Positions 51,415 to 62,975 of a stretch of DNA of 64,000 nt are shown in pieces; position 1 is the first letter of the stretch; every line of letters begins with the position of its first letter. Made by a program: the position numbers and the translations under genes. The notes beneath the pieces were generated by a model. The model had not been told where the DNA came from. It saw nothing but the letters and a program-made list of their open reading frames with translations, and did no database searches. The stretch is from Bacillus stratosphericus (lineage in GTDB: Bacteria > Bacillota > Bacilli > Bacillales > Bacillaceae): contig NZ_JAIVLB010000004.1 in the NCBI RefSeq assembly GCF_020524495.1, positions 1-64,000 on the forward strand, given 5' to 3'.

Positions 51415-52302
51415 TTATTCAGCCGGACTTCCGTTTTGAATGTGTACGCAAACAGCTCGGTCCTTTCCGTTAATGTCTTTTACGATGCGAACATTAGCTG
51501 TAGGGAATGCCTGCACGAGAAGGGCTTTTACATCTTGTGCTTGCGTGTGTCCAATTTCAAAGACAACGACCGCTTGCTTATTTAATACGTTGTGGAGATC
51601 ACGAACGAGCCGCTGATAAAACCATAGCCCATCACGTCCGTCAGTCAGCGCATTGACTGGTTCATGCTTTGTGACAACCTCTGATAGACTGTCCATTTCT
51701 TCTACTGCAATATAGGGTGGATTGGAAATAAACAAATCCACTTTGATGCCATGATCCACGATAGGTTCAAGTAAATCTCCATGTAAAAAATGAACGTCTG
51801 CACCTAGCGCTTCTTGATTCCGCTTCGCTACCGCCAGAGCATCACGTGAGATATCAGTCGCTATGACAGATAAAGATTCTTTTTCAAGAGCTAACGTAAT
51901 AGCGATTGCTCCGCTTCCTGTGCCAACGTCAACTGCTGTCAGCGGCAGATCATGCGGAAATACTTCATTCACCATATTCAACGCCGCCAGAACGACTTCT
52001 TCTGTTTCAGGACGAGGAATGAGAACATGTTTGTTCACCTCAAAAGGACGGCCATAAAAAAATTCAACACCCGTTAAATGCTGAACAGGCACGCCAAGCT
52101 CATGCTGTGTGACAAACTCGCTGAACAGTCGATCTTGCGCCTCTGGCAGCGGATCATGAAAACGTGCAAGAAGTTCACTTCTGCTCCACCCAAGCACATG
52201 CATCAGAAGAAGTTTTGCTGCATTTTGGTCTCTGCCCGCTTCCGTTAACAAAGAAGAAGCCCATTTAAGGGCTTCGAAAATCGTTCGTTGATTATTTTTC
52301 AT
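51415..52302 (-). CDS. prmC: Release factor glutamine methyltransferase PrmC
   Basis: A 295-residue SAM-dependent enzyme that methylates the glutamine of the GGQ motif in release factors. SAM-binding [14 protein letters not shown] lies near residue 120 and the catalytic NPPY motif ([11 protein letters not shown]) near 195. The gene overlaps its substrate gene prfA by 11 bases, the conserved arrangement. Confidence 0.96.
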   Translation of the reverse strand: MKNNQRTIFEALKWASSLLTEAGRDQNAAKLLLMHVLGWSRSELLARFHDPLPEAQDRLFSEFVTQHELGVPVQHLTGVEFFYGRPFEVNKHVLIPRPETEEVVLAALNMVNEVFPHDLPLTAVDVGTGSGAIAITLALEKESLSVIATDISRDALAVAKRNQEALGADVHFLHGDLLEPIVDHGIKVDLFISNPPYIAVEEMDSLSEVVTKHEPVNALTDGRDGLWFYQRLVRDLHNVLNKQAVVVFEIGHTQAQDVKALLVQAFPTANVRIVKDINGKDRAVCVHIQNGSPAE

Positions 52303-53359
52303 TTTGAAGCTTTCTTGCTTGGTCTTCCATAATTAATGCATCTATGACCTCGTCAAGTTTTCCTTCTAAAATCTGATCAAGCTTTTGAATCGTCAACCCA
52401 ATGCGGTGATCTGTTACACGGTTTTGCGGAAAATTGTACGTACGGATACGCTCCGATCGATCCCCTGTTCCAACAGCAGATTTACGTGTTTGATCATATT
52501 CAGCTTGTGCTTCACGCTGGAATTTATCATAAATTCTAGCACGTAACACTTTCATTGCTTTTTCTTTGTTTTTGATTTGCGACTTTTCATCCTGACAGGA
52601 AACAACAACACCTGTTGGAAGGTGAGTTAATCGAACAGCAGACATGGTTGTGTTTACACTCTGCCCACCGGGTCCGCTTGATGCAAACGTATCGACACGA
52701 ATATCTTTTTCGTGAATATCAATTTCAACTTCCTCTGCCTCAGGTAATACAGCCACTGTCGCAGTCGATGTATGAATTCGTCCGCCTGATTCTGTTTCGG
52801 GGACACGCTGCACGCGATGTGCGCCATTTTCAAACTTTAATTTGGAATAAGCGCCTTTCCCGCTGATCATAAAGATGATCTCTTTATAACCGCCCGTTCC
52901 AGTGATACTTGCTTCCATGACTTCCGTTTTCCAGCCTTGCATTTCAGCATAACGACTGTACATACGGTAAAGGTTTCCTGCAAAAAGAGCAGCCTCTTCT
53001 CCACCTGCTGCACCACGAACCTCAACAATAACGTTCTTATCGTCATTCGGATCTTTTGGAATCAACAGGATTTTCAGCCCGTCTTCTAAACGGTCCGTTT
53101 CCTCTGTGAGCTCTGAAATTTCTTCCTTGACCATGTCGCGCATGTCGAAATCCAGCTTCTCTTCTAGCATCGCTTTCGCATCATTCAGCTGGTCGTAAGC
53201 TGCACGATATTGTCTATATACCTCAACAGTTTCTTGAATATCTGATTGTTCCTTTGAATATTCACGAAGCTTGTTAGGATCGTTTACCACTTCAGGATCA
53301 CTTAAATATTCATTTAGCTTTTCATAGCGTTCTTCGATTGATTTTAAACGGTCTAACAT
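52292..53359 (-). CDS. prfA: Peptide chain release factor 1
   Basis: A 355-residue class-I factor reading UAA and UAG. The catalytic GGQ lies in [17 protein letters not shown] near residue 232, and the following DEKSQIKNK segment is intact. The ATG at 53359 follows GAGGTGAAGGCC; the in-frame GTG at 53368 overlaps that site. Coupled to prmC downstream. Confidence 0.97.
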   Translation of the reverse strand: MLDRLKSIEERYEKLNEYLSDPEVVNDPNKLREYSKEQSDIQETVEVYRQYRAAYDQLNDAKAMLEEKLDFDMRDMVKEEISELTEETDRLEDGLKILLIPKDPNDDKNVIVEVRGAAGGEEAALFAGNLYRMYSRYAEMQGWKTEVMEASITGTGGYKEIIFMISGKGAYSKLKFENGAHRVQRVPETESGGRIHTSTATVAVLPEAEEVEIDIHEKDIRVDTFASSGPGGQSVNTTMSAVRLTHLPTGVVVSCQDEKSQIKNKEKAMKVLRARIYDKFQREAQAEYDQTRKSAVGTGDRSERIRTYNFPQNRVTDHRIGLTIQKLDQILEGKLDEVIDALIMEDQARKLQNEK

Positions 53360-53570
53360 GGCCTTCACCTCTGTTTTGTGCGTAACAGTCTAATTATAGT
53401 ATAGAGGGGTATGACAGTCAAAAAAAATTTCCAAAACAATGATGTCGCTACATTTTTTTGCTAGAAAACACGATCTTTGGCGATTGGTTACTTGTTTTGT
53501 CTAACGTGAAGGAACATGTCCTCCTTCAAGAGAATGATACTTGTAATTGAAAAAAGGGAGGGCATTTGGT

Positions 53571-54119
53571 TTGAATACAAATGAGGTTGCTAAGGAAATT
53601 GGTGTCTCTTCAAAAACGATTCATCGTTGGGTCAAGAAGCTCAACATTCCTGTCGCCCGGAATGAACTTGGACATTATGAATTTCATGAAGACATTGTAA
53701 AGCTACTTAAAGAGGTCAAACACCAAATGAATGAAGGCGTATTCCTTCAGGACATTAAAATGTCCATCCATGAGGAGACGGTTCAGCAGTTATCACCCGC
53801 TGTAGAAACTACCGCTGCTACACAACGGCTTGAAGCTTTAGAAGGACAAGTGAAGAAGCTCCTTCAGCAGCAATCACAAGTCGCTCATGTTGAAGAACGT
53901 TTACAAGAGCTTGAACGAAAACTGGCCAAAAAGGCAGATGAATGTGTGTCCTATCAGTTGCTTCAGCACCGAAGAGAAATTGAAGATTTAACGACTAAAC
54001 TTGAACGCCTCACTACAACATTGAAACAATCGTCACAAGTAGAAGAAGAGAAGAAAATCGCACACCCTGAGATCAAAAAGAAGCGTGTACTCTTCCCTCT
54101 ATTTCATTCGTTTCGCTAA
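53571..54119 (+). CDS. racA: Chromosome-anchoring protein RacA
   Basis: A 182-residue sporulation protein that binds origin-proximal DNA and ties it to DivIVA at the cell pole. N-terminal MerR-like helix-turn-helix (VAKEIGVSSKTIHRWVKKLNI, about 4-25), then a coiled-coil (about 85-155, Q/E/L heptads), then a basic tail ending RVLFPLFHSFR. The TTG start at 53571 follows GGGAGG by nine bases; the ORF upstream lacks support. Confidence 0.9.
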   Translation: MNTNEVAKEIGVSSKTIHRWVKKLNIPVARNELGHYEFHEDIVKLLKEVKHQMNEGVFLQDIKMSIHEETVQQLSPAVETTAATQRLEALEGQVKKLLQQQSQVAHVEERLQELERKLAKKADECVSYQLLQHRREIEDLTTKLERLTTTLKQSSQVEEEKKIAHPEIKKKRVLFPLFHSFR

Positions 54120-54120
54120 G

Positions 54121-54146
54121 AAAGGCTGCCTCGCTAGGCAGCCTTT
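54121..54146 (+). terminator. Terminator of racA
   Basis: A 10-bp perfect stem AAAGGCTGCC/GGCAGCCTTT with loop TCGCTA, directly after the stop. Confidence 0.9.
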
Positions 54147-54155
54147 CAACTATAT

Positions 54156-54335
54156 TATATGGTAAGTGCAATTCCATTTCCGAGAAGGATTTTATGGTTA
54201 ATTTCATATTTTCACATAGAACAATTTGTTATTCAACAGTATGGAAATACGGAGAATGGCAAGCACGTCATCTTTGTTTATTTTTGGAAGTTGCTAAACC
54301 CGCGATGCCGGCAATCAGTTCGAGTTTTTCTTCAC
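54156..54335. other. Spacer with coding-like minus-strand scrap
   Basis: No gene recognised. On the minus strand, in a frame distinct from the ORF above it, the sequence reads MAKLSEEKLELIAGIAG (TTG near 54349) and ends within ten residues. No ribosome site precedes it. It may be the tail of a decayed gene. Confidence 0.25.
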
Positions 54336-54829
54336 TTAATTTAGCCAAAAGAAAGTAACTGTAAATAAAAGTATTAAATATAGGGCTGAAAAAATTCTAT
54401 AAATACCTTTTTTTAATTGTAAAGGTGGGGATATGACTAAAATGGTCGGGCCAAACAAAGTAATCAAAAAATATCTATAATCAAAAAAGAAAGTACAGAT
54501 TGATAGTAGTATCGAGAAATAAAATACTATTATAAATGAAGTATTAACTTTACTTTTCGTTTCTTTTTGTTCTTCTTCTGTATGATCGTCCAGTAATTTA
54601 TCTATCTGCTTTTTATTAAACATAAGAGTCCAAATGTTAATTTGTTCAGTAAATAAGGCGTTATGAATGCTTCTGTAACAGCAGCAAGTAATGTCAATAA
54701 AAATAGTATAATAACAAAGTACAAAAAATCTAGTAAAAACTGTTTTTTTGAAAAATAAATACCCCATGAATAATACCTAATACTAGCTTGAGAGAGCGGA
54801 GTTTGGCCCATTTTTACTATCTGGCTCAA
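54336..54829 (-). pseudogene. Membrane protein relic, probable immunity gene, frameshifted
   Basis: Two overlapping minus-strand frames each hold half of a small membrane protein. One (about 54770-54602) has two hydrophobic stretches (FLLDFLYFVIILFLLTLLAA). The other (about 54620-54336) carries a hydrophilic loop (FNKKQIDKLLDDHTEEEQKE) and two or three helices (FIIVFYFSILLSICTFFF). Joining them near 54610-54625 needs one frameshift and gives a ~150-residue, four-helix protein. It follows a toxin-like C-terminal scrap, the usual place of an immunity gene. Family unknown. Confidence 0.45.
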
Positions 54830-54880
54830 CGGTAACGTGCATACCGCCGTGAGTTCCTTGCTGTGTGAAAAACTGAACTC
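54782..54880 (-). pseudogene. Possible polymorphic-toxin C-terminal fragment
   Basis: The minus-strand frame VQFFTQQGTHGGMHVTVE ending SALSS has the glycine/histidine pattern of the last strand of several secreted toxin domains. A further coding-like segment (PHAERFSFPYGQKPLS) precedes it in another frame. No start, secretion domain or full toxin is left. B. subtilis has ywkB here, so this is inserted and then decayed material. Evidence is pattern-based only. Confidence 0.35.
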
Positions 54881-55033
54881 AACGGTTTCTGGCCGTATGG
54901 AAAGGAGAATCTTTCCGCGTGAGGATCCGCTGCTTTCTGATTAATTGAGATGCGCAACATGCGATCTTTGTTTTCTTTTTTCACAAAAGTGCAGTTTCAA
55001 CGATTAAAAAGTCCATCTTACTATTCTTTTGAT

Positions 55034-55069
55034 TGCGGCATTGCTTAGATGATCCTAAACAATGCCGCA
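55034..55069 (-). terminator. Hairpin after maeA
   Basis: TGCGGCATTG (55069-55060) pairs with CAATGCCGCA (55043-55034), a 10-bp stem. The downstream minus-strand sequence is not T-rich, so termination may be weak or Rho-assisted. Confidence 0.55.
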
Positions 55070-55078
55070 TTACACATT

Positions 55079-56785
55079 TTAATATGCTCTTACAATTTTT
55101 TTATATTTAGGAATCCACATTGCGTCTTTCACAGCTTGTTCAATATTATCAGGTGTTTTTCTTGCAACTCCATCTTCAATCGCTGCTTTCGCAACTTCAA
55201 TCGCCACTCGGATTGACACCTCTTGTAATTTATCAATGCTTGGAAGGAGACCAGCTCCTGGTTTATCATGGTCAACCATTTCAGCAATCGCATTCGCAGA
55301 AGCGACGAACATGCCTTTTGTGATGATTTTTGATTCCGTTACGATAGAACCTAGACCAAGTCCAGGGAAAACAAATGCATTGTTTGATTGTCCAATTTCA
55401 TGTTCAATTCCGCTGTACTCAACGTTTTCGAATGGGCTACCTGTTGCAACAAGTGCACGGCCGTCTGTCCATTTGAATAGATCCTCTGGCACTGCCTCAG
55501 CAAGTGGTGTTGGGTTAGACATTGGCATGATAACAGGACGTTCTGTATGAACTGCCATTTCTTTAATGATCTCTTCAGTAAATGCGCCGCCTTGACCTGA
55601 TGTCCCGATAAGGATCGTTGGCTTTACTTGTCGCACTGTTTCTGCAAATGAGATTTGTCCTTTTTCATCACGTGCCCAGCCCTTCACTTCATCAGATGTA
55701 CGAAGGTACGGTTTTTGGAAATCAAGCACTTCAGCTTCAAATTGGTCTGTTAACAACCCTCTGTAGTCTAATGTCCAGAATGCATTGTTTGCTTCTTCTT
55801 CAGTCAGACAACCTTCAAGTACCATTGTGTCACGCATTTGATCTGCGATTCCGATACCAGCTGATCCAGCTCCGAAGATGACAACACGGTGATCTTTCAA
55901 TTGAGTACCAGTTTTTTTGACAGCAGCAAGAACTCCCGCTAAAGTAATGGCACCAGTACCTTGAATATCGTCGTTGAACGTTAGGATGTTGTCGTTGTAT
56001 TTTTTCATGATGTTACGTGCATTTTTGTTTCCGAGGTCTTCCCAGTGAAGCAACGCTTTCGGGAAGAATTTAAGTGCTGCTTTAACATAAGCATCAATGA
56101 ACTCTTCGTATTTTTCACCTTGTACACGTTTGTGATGGTTACCGATGTATAATGGATCATTCAATAGTTTTTCATTGTTTGTTCCAACATCTAATACAAC
56201 TGGAATAACACGGCTTGGATCAATACCTGCTGCTGCAGTGTAAACAGCCAATTTACCAATCGCGATGTTAATACCACCAACACCCCAGTCACCAATTCCA
56301 AGAATACTCTCAGAGTCAGTTGCAACGATGAGGTCAATGTCGCCTGCTGTTGCATGCAAGTTTTCAAATGCTTTCTCAATGCCGTCGATGTTGTCGATTG
56401 TAAGATAGACACCATGAGGTCTTCTGTATTCATGGCTGTATTCTTGAATCGCTTCACCAACAGTTGGTGTGTAGACAACAGGAAGCATTTCACGAAGCTT
56501 GTCTGTTAAAAGCTTGTAAAACAACACTTCGTTACGGTTTTGTAAATCATTTAAGTATACGTTTTGACGAAGACGATCTGGCTGAGCAAGAAATTGCTTG
56601 TACGCTCTTTCCGCTTGTTGTTCTAATGTGAGAACAGTTGGTGGAAGCAATCCTTCTAGGCCAAGCTCTTGTCTTTCTTCTTCAGAGAAAGCAACGCCTT
56701 TGTTCAACGTTGGAATCGATAATACATCTTTACCTGTCAAATTGGTTTCGAGATACCCTTCTTTTGTCTTCTTCACGTTGTTCAT
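55079..56785 (-). CDS. maeA: NAD-dependent malic enzyme MaeA
   Basis: A 568-residue enzyme that oxidatively decarboxylates malate to pyruvate. Malic-enzyme signatures: [41 protein letters not shown] and the NAD fold [15 protein letters not shown] near residue 320. The ATG at 56785 follows GAGGG; the TTG before it is less likely. In B. subtilis it is next to ywkB and is malate-induced by MalKR, but neither ywkB nor malKR is in this window. Confidence 0.95.
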   Translation of the reverse strand: MNNVKKTKEGYLETNLTGKDVLSIPTLNKGVAFSEEERQELGLEGLLPPTVLTLEQQAERAYKQFLAQPDRLRQNVYLNDLQNRNEVLFYKLLTDKLREMLPVVYTPTVGEAIQEYSHEYRRPHGVYLTIDNIDGIEKAFENLHATAGDIDLIVATDSESILGIGDWGVGGINIAIGKLAVYTAAAGIDPSRVIPVVLDVGTNNEKLLNDPLYIGNHHKRVQGEKYEEFIDAYVKAALKFFPKALLHWEDLGNKNARNIMKKYNDNILTFNDDIQGTGAITLAGVLAAVKKTGTQLKDHRVVIFGAGSAGIGIADQMRDTMVLEGCLTEEEANNAFWTLDYRGLLTDQFEAEVLDFQKPYLRTSDEVKGWARDEKGQISFAETVRQVKPTILIGTSGQGGAFTEEIIKEMAVHTERPVIMPMSNPTPLAEAVPEDLFKWTDGRALVATGSPFENVEYSGIEHEIGQSNNAFVFPGLGLGSIVTESKIITKGMFVASANAIAEMVDHDKPGAGLLPSIDKLQEVSIRVAIEVAKAAIEDGVARKTPDNIEQAVKDAMWIPKYKKIVRAY

Positions 56786-57022
56786 CAAAAATACCCTCTT
56801 CCTTAAATAAGGTTAAATATTATTCAAAAGAATGATTAAGGAGAAAAATCCTTAACCAAAAAAATACGACAAGAAATCAAACTTTCGTTGAAATGCTTTA
56901 CTACACTACAGTTAGTCATTTTATGCCTGCTTATGCCAAAACGCAAGCGTATTTTTCCTTAGTGTTATTTAAGGTTCAGCCAAAATTTAGAAAAACAAAT
57001 CATAGCATCATTTACTATTTCT

Positions 57023-57625
57023 TTAATTGTCAAGTGTTTTACCAACATCAAGCTTTGGTACTTCATGGTGATGTCTGCAGCGTGCTTCGTATGATTCCTG
57101 CGCACCTACTAAAATAATGGGATCATCATAGGATGCGGGTTTACCGTCGATCAATCGTTGTGTTCTACTCGCTGAGGAGCCGCATACCGAACAAACTGCT
57201 TGAAGTTTTGTTACAAGCTCTCCAGATGCCATTAAATGAGGAACAACACCAAATGGCTCTCCTCTGAAGTCTTGATCAAGGCCTGCAACAATGACTCGGT
57301 AGCCTTTATCGGCCAATTGAGTGACAATATCAATGATTGTCTCATCAAAAAATTGCACCTCATCAATGCCAATGACATCTGTTTTTTCTGATATGTGCGT
57401 TATTATGTCTTTTGGTGAGGCTACTGCAATTCCATCTACTGATAAACCGTTGTGTGATACAACTGAGCTTGTGCTATATCGATTATCAATTGCTGGTTTG
57501 AATATTTTCACTTCTTGTTTGGCAAAGGTGGCTCTTTTGGCTCTCCGAATCAATTCTTCCGACTTTCCAGAAAACATACTACCGCAGATGACTTCAAGCC
57601 AACCGCTTTGTTTCATCACATACAT
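57023..57625 (-). CDS. tdk: Thymidine kinase
   Basis: A 200-residue class II thymidine kinase salvaging thymidine to dTMP. P-loop [11 protein letters not shown] starts near residue 15, catalytic DEVQFF near 89, and the zinc lasso uses CSVCG and CRHHHE. The tail after HEVP is unlike B. subtilis but short. A GGGGGAG site precedes the ATG. Confidence 0.95.
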   Translation of the reverse strand: MYVMKQSGWLEVICGSMFSGKSEELIRRAKRATFAKQEVKIFKPAIDNRYSTSSVVSHNGLSVDGIAVASPKDIITHISEKTDVIGIDEVQFFDETIIDIVTQLADKGYRVIVAGLDQDFRGEPFGVVPHLMASGELVTKLQAVCSVCGSSASRTQRLIDGKPASYDDPIILVGAQESYEARCRHHHEVPKLDVGKTLDN

Positions 57626-57664
57626 AAGGTCTTCTCCCCCGTTTTAAAATTCCATCAATCCACG

Positions 57665-57699
57665 TAAAAAAACAGGCAAGAACGGATTCCTGCCTGTTT
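57665..57699 (-). terminator. Terminator of rpmE
   Basis: AACAGGCAGG pairs with CTTGCCTGTT (one G-T pair), followed by seven T on the minus strand. Confidence 0.9.
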
Positions 57700-57712
57700 A
57701 TTGTATCTATTA

Positions 57713-57913
<201 letters not shown>

Positions 57914-58043
57914 CTACTGTCATCTCCTTCCGCCCTGAATCCAATTCGGAAACAGAGTTAATATCTCAGAATAAGTTCTGAAACGCACATGATGAAATTA
58001 TAACAGTGTGAGTCTATGATTGCAAATGTATTTTTTCAGGAAG

Positions 58044-59327
58044 CTACCTTCTTGATGCAGACATATTCGCATGTTTCCATTCTTGCGTTAAAATATCGAA
58101 AAATTCTTGGTTTGTCTTTGTTTTTCGCATTTTGCGCATGAACTTCTCAGCGAAGTCAGGTGTATCAGACATCGATTTTCTCATCGCCCATAGACGGTCA
58201 AGATGCTCTTTTGGCACAAGGAGTTCTTCTTTTCTTGTACCAGAACGACGAATGTCGATCGCTGGGAAAATTCTTCTATCTGCAAGTGAGCGGTCCAAAT
58301 GGAGTTCCATGTTTCCAGTTCCTTTAAACTCCTCATAAATCACATCATCCATACGTGACCCTGTATCAACAAGTGCTGTGGCTAAAATGGTCAGGCTTCC
58401 ACCTTCCTCAATGTTACGCGCAGCACCGAAGAAACGTTTTGGACGATGGAAAGCGGCTGGATCAATCCCGCCAGATAGTGTTCTTCCACTTGGTGGAATG
58501 ACAAGATTGTATGCACGGGCAAGCCTTGTGATGCTGTCCATTAAGATTATGACATCTTTTTTATGTTCAACAAGTCGCATTGCACGCTCTAATACAAGCT
58601 CTGCTACTTTAATGTGGTTTTCCGGTACTTCGTCAAAGGTTGAACTAACAACATCTCCTGCAACAGAACGTTCGATATCTGTTACTTCCTCTGGGCGTTC
58701 GTCAATCAGAAGCACAATTAGTTCTGCCTCTGGATGATTTTCTGAAATGCTGTTGGCAATTTCTTTTAGCAAAATGGTTTTCCCTGCCTTAGGCGGCGCA
58801 ACGATTAATCCACGCTGTCCAAACCCAACTGGTGCCATCATATCCATAATTCTAGTAGACAGGTGATTTGGCTGTGTTTCAAGAATCATTTGGCGATCTG
58901 GGAATAGCGGTGTAAGTGCAGGAAAGTGAACACGTTCCTTTGCTGACTCTGGGTCATCCCCATTTACTGCTTCTACATGAAGGAGGCCATAGTAGCGTTC
59001 ATTCTCTTTTGGAGGTCGTACCTTTCCTGACACCTTATCTCCATTTCGTAAATCAAAGCGTCTGATTTGTGAAGCAGAAATATAAATATCTTCAGAACTT
59101 GGGGAGTAGTTAATTGGTCTTAAAAAACCAAATCCCTCAGACTGAATAATTTCCAGAACCCCTTCCATAAATAAGAGATCCTCTTGCTCTGCATTTGCCT
59201 TTAAGATTGCAAAGATTAATTCTTTTTTTGTTAGTTTGCTGTAATAAGAGATTTTATAACGTTTTGCTAACTCATACAGCTCTTTTAATTTCATATTTTC
59301 CAAAGATGATATCGAAACATCTTTCAA
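58044..59327 (-). CDS. rho: Transcription termination factor Rho
   Basis: A 427-residue hexameric RNA helicase. N-terminal helix bundle ([27 protein letters not shown]), RNA-binding cold-shock-like domain ([16 protein letters not shown]), then the ATPase with Walker A APPKAGKT and the Q-loop/R-loop. The TTG at 59327 gives the family start MKDVSISS; GTG at 59339 is an alternative, and the ribosome site is weak in either case. Rho in Bacillus represses itself. Confidence 0.95.
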   Translation of the reverse strand: MKDVSISSLENMKLKELYELAKRYKISYYSKLTKKELIFAILKANAEQEDLLFMEGVLEIIQSEGFGFLRPINYSPSSEDIYISASQIRRFDLRNGDKVSGKVRPPKENERYYGLLHVEAVNGDDPESAKERVHFPALTPLFPDRQMILETQPNHLSTRIMDMMAPVGFGQRGLIVAPPKAGKTILLKEIANSISENHPEAELIVLLIDERPEEVTDIERSVAGDVVSSTFDEVPENHIKVAELVLERAMRLVEHKKDVIILMDSITRLARAYNLVIPPSGRTLSGGIDPAAFHRPKRFFGAARNIEEGGSLTILATALVDTGSRMDDVIYEEFKGTGNMELHLDRSLADRRIFPAIDIRRSGTRKEELLVPKEHLDRLWAMRKSMSDTPDFAEKFMRKMRKTKTNQEFFDILTQEWKHANMSASRR

Positions 59328-59660
59328 TATGGACACCACACTTTTCTAGTCAATGTATTTCATTACAAATGCATGACCATTGTATTTGATTAGCTTTTAA
59401 TTCCGTTTTTTGTTGGAATGACCTCACTCTCATGGTAACTAACGCTCCCACTCGTTATATCATGGAAGATAGAAACAAGGTGAAATAGAGCTTTTTCAAC
59501 ATAGAGAAGGATAATGAATATATTGTCATTGTGCGGCAGTATTTAAACTTGTTGAAGCTTAAAAGAAGTAAATTCGCAGAAAATTTCGCAGCACTCTTTA
59601 GTTTTACCTCATTTGCAGAGAATATTCAACTTTAAAAAGAAAATGATATACATTTGACAC
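59328..59660 (-). promoter_or_regulatory. Leader/promoter region of rho
   Basis: About 330 bases between glpX and rho with no ORF. The minus-strand sequence includes the weak rho ribosome site and long unpaired, pyrimidine-containing stretches. A leader of this kind would suit Rho autoregulation, but no TTGACA/TATAAT pair could be fixed with confidence. Confidence 0.4.
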
Positions 59661-59690
59661 CTATAAAAGCGGGTAATGAATACCCGCTTT
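59661..59690 (-). terminator. Terminator of glpX
   Basis: AAAGCGGGTA (59690-59681) pairs with TACCCGCTTT (59675-59666), a 10-bp perfect stem ending TTTTATAGG on the minus strand. Confidence 0.9.
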
Positions 59691-59694
59691 CTGA

Positions 59695-60660
59695 TTACGG
59701 AAGAATGACAAGATTCGGTTTTTTCTTTAAGCTGTGTCTGCCATCGACGAATCGAACAGTACCAGATTTCGCACGCATGACAACACTATGTGTTGTTCCA
59801 ACAGAGCCTTTGAATTGAACACCTTTTAATAACTCTCCGTCCGTTACACCTGTCGCTGCAAAAATGGCGTCGTCTCCTTTCACGAGGTCTTCCATTCTCA
59901 GGACTTTTCCAACATCCAGCCCCATCTTCTCACAGCGTCTCAGCTCTTCTTCACTTTGAGGAAGAAGCTTACCGTGGATTTCACCACCAAGTGCCTTTAA
60001 CGCAACAGCAGAAAGGACACCCTCAGGTGCTCCGCCTGAACCAAATAGAATATCAACACCAGTGTGATCAAATGCTGTATTAATGGCTCCTGCGACGTCA
60101 CCATCGTCGATCAATTTAATTCTTGCTCCTGCTCCTCTCAGCTCAGCAATAATTTTCTCATGTCGATCTCTGTTTAAAATCGTCGCAACAACATCTTCAA
60201 TATCTTTGTTTTTCGCTTTTGCAACAGCGCGAAGATTATCAATGACAGGCGCTTCAATGTCGATGCAGCCTACCGCTTCTGGACCTACTGCGATCTTATC
60301 CATGTACATATCAGGTGCATTTAGCAAGTTACCATGATCAGCAACAGCGATGACAGCTAAGGCATTCCAGCCGCCGCTTGCCACAATATTTGTTCCTTCC
60401 AATGGATCAACAGCGACATCCACGCGAGGTCCATATCCGTTCCCAAGCTTTTCCCCGATATAAAGCATTGGTGCTTCGTCCATTTCCCCTTCGCCGATGA
60501 CCACTGTTCCCTTCATCGGAATGGTGTCAAATACATCACGCATTGCACTTGTTGCAGCATCATCTGCTTCGTCTTTCTTCCCTCTCCCCATCCAACGGGC
60601 AGATTTTAATGCGGCTGCTTCTGTCACGCGTACTAGTTCCATCGATAAACTTCTTTCCAT
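59695..60660 (-). CDS. glpX: Class II fructose-1,6-bisphosphatase GlpX
   Basis: A 321-residue gluconeogenic phosphatase of the lithium-sensitive superfamily. Metal-binding [10 protein letters not shown] near residue 57 and [11 protein letters not shown] near 83; [10 protein letters not shown] is the class II substrate loop. Full length. It is co-directional with murAB, 31 bases downstream, and followed by a terminator. Confidence 0.95.
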   Translation of the reverse strand: MERSLSMELVRVTEAAALKSARWMGRGKKDEADDAATSAMRDVFDTIPMKGTVVIGEGEMDEAPMLYIGEKLGNGYGPRVDVAVDPLEGTNIVASGGWNALAVIAVADHGNLLNAPDMYMDKIAVGPEAVGCIDIEAPVIDNLRAVAKAKNKDIEDVVATILNRDRHEKIIAELRGAGARIKLIDDGDVAGAINTAFDHTGVDILFGSGGAPEGVLSAVALKALGGEIHGKLLPQSEEELRRCEKMGLDVGKVLRMEDLVKGDDAIFAATGVTDGELLKGVQFKGSVGTTHSVVMRAKSGTVRFVDGRHSLKKKPNLVILP

Positions 60661-60691
60661 TTTCGTCCAAATCTCCTCTCGCAGTCAAGCC

Positions 60692-61981
60692 TTATGAATT
60701 TTGAAGTTCTTCTATTTCTTGGTCACTGAGCTTTTTACGCCAGATGGTTGCACCCAAGCCTTCTAGCTTCTCCTCAAGCATACTATATCCTCTGTCTATA
60801 TGTTCAAGCCCTGTGACTTCGGTCACACCGTCTGCCATTAACCCAGCGACAACGAGACACGCACCTGCACGCAAATCACTTGCTTTTACCTTTGCCCCTT
60901 GGAGCTTAGTTTGTCCGGTAATAATGGCAGATCTCCCTTCCACCTTCATATTTGCACCCATTCGACGCAATTCGTCAATGTGTTTAAAGCGGGCAGAGTA
61001 GATCGTATCTGTGACAACACTTGTGCCTTTCGCTTTTGTTAATAAGGCCGTCATCGGCTGCTGAAGGTCAGTCGGAAAGCCAGGGTACACAAGGGTTTTG
61101 AAATCGACAGGCTTGAGTCCTTCGTTCCTGCCAACAATTAGCATCTGATCGTTACTCGTTTCAATGGTGAACCCCATCTCTCTAAGTTTCGCCGTAATTG
61201 ATTCTAAATGAGTTGGGATCACATTATCAAGTACAACTTCATCTCCCATCGCTGCACCAGCAATTAAAAACGTACCTGCTTCTATGCGATCAGGAATAAT
61301 TGAATGCTTGCAGCCATGAAGAGATTCTACACCCTCGATCCGAATCACATCAGTGCCCGCACCTTTGATTTTAGCTCCCATGCTTGCAAGCAGTGTCGCT
61401 ACATCAATAATTTCGGGCTCTTTTGCGGCATTTTCAATCACTGTTTTGCCTTTGGCCAACACGGCCGCCAGCATAATATTAATGGTCGCACCTACACTCA
61501 CAACATCAAGGTAAATACGTGCTCCGACTAATTTTTCAGCACGCAAATAAATGGCACCCTGCTCGTTTGTCACCTCAGCTCCAAGTGCTTCAAAGCCTTT
61601 TATATGTTGGTCAATCGGTCTAGGACCTAAGTGACATCCTCCTGGCAAACCAATAACAGCCTGTTTGAACCTGCCTAGCATCGCCCCCATTAAGTAATAG
61701 GACGCACGCAATTTTTTGACTTTCCCATTAGGAAGCGGCATACTGATCATTGTTGAAGGATTGACAACCATTTCACCTTTTTCAAATGTCACCTTCCCGC
61801 CAATTTCTTCTAACAGATCTCGTAACGTGTCAATATCTGAAATATGCGGAAGGCCCTCAATAGTTACTGGAGAATTAGCGAGAATCGTGGCAGGAATCAG
61901 TGCCACAGCACTATTTTTCGCACCACTAATATGTACGGTCCCACACAAGAGGTCACCACCGGCAATGTTTAACTTTTCCAT
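60692..61981 (-). CDS. murAB: UDP-GlcNAc 1-carboxyvinyltransferase MurAB (MurZ)
   Basis: A 429-residue second MurA. Catalytic Cys116 (GGCHLGPRP) and the loop FPTDLQQP are intact, so it should be active and fosfomycin-sensitive. Low-GC Gram-positives keep two MurA types; this copy matches the one between glpX and tal. The start at 61981 follows AGGGAG, and nine upstream codons in frame are excluded. Confidence 0.96.
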   Translation of the reverse strand: MEKLNIAGGDLLCGTVHISGAKNSAVALIPATILANSPVTIEGLPHISDIDTLRDLLEEIGGKVTFEKGEMVVNPSTMISMPLPNGKVKKLRASYYLMGAMLGRFKQAVIGLPGGCHLGPRPIDQHIKGFEALGAEVTNEQGAIYLRAEKLVGARIYLDVVSVGATINIMLAAVLAKGKTVIENAAKEPEIIDVATLLASMGAKIKGAGTDVIRIEGVESLHGCKHSIIPDRIEAGTFLIAGAAMGDEVVLDNVIPTHLESITAKLREMGFTIETSNDQMLIVGRNEGLKPVDFKTLVYPGFPTDLQQPMTALLTKAKGTSVVTDTIYSARFKHIDELRRMGANMKVEGRSAIITGQTKLQGAKVKASDLRAGACLVVAGLMADGVTEVTGLEHIDRGYSMLEEKLEGLGATIWRKKLSDQEIEELQNS

Positions 61982-62179
61982 ATTTGTCTCCCTTCTTAAG
62001 AAGATCACTGTTGGAGTTATACTGTTTGTGGATGTCGCGCTTTAAAAGGTCTTGTCCAAAATTTAGCCAATATCAAGAGAAAGAATACAGGTTAAACAAA
62101 ATTTGTCGGAAGAAAAATAATCGAAGCTTTGCGAGGCTGTGATGTTCTCTTCTTTACACAAAACATTTCTTAGCGTTTT

Positions 62180-62219
62180 TTAGGAAAACTGCGGCAAACG
62201 GAAGGGTTTTCCGCCTGCC
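62180..62219 (-). terminator. Terminator of tal
   Basis: GGCAGGCGGAA (62219-62209) pairs with TTCCGTTTGCC (62203-62193), 11 bp with two G-T pairs, then GCAGTTTTCC. Confidence 0.7.
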
Positions 62220-62225
62220 ACTCGC

Positions 62226-62879
<654 letters not shown>

Positions 62880-62933
62880 CTATCAATAAATTGTCTGACA
62901 TGTAAATTGAATTGCGCTTTCTCAAGATATGGA

Positions 62934-62959
62934 GAAAACCGCCTGTGAATCAGGCGGCT
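62934..62959 (-). terminator. Terminator of fbaA
   Basis: CCGCCTG (62957-62951) pairs with CAGGCGG (62945-62939), then TTTTCTCC on the minus strand. Confidence 0.85.
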
Positions 62960-62975
62960 TTCGGTTCTCATCAAA

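Noticed and set aside
54602-54829. Minus-strand ORF starting MSQIVKMG as a separate protein
   Set aside because: Its first codons overlap the toxin-like tail in another frame and lack a ribosome site; only its hydrophobic second half is likely real, as part of a frameshifted gene.
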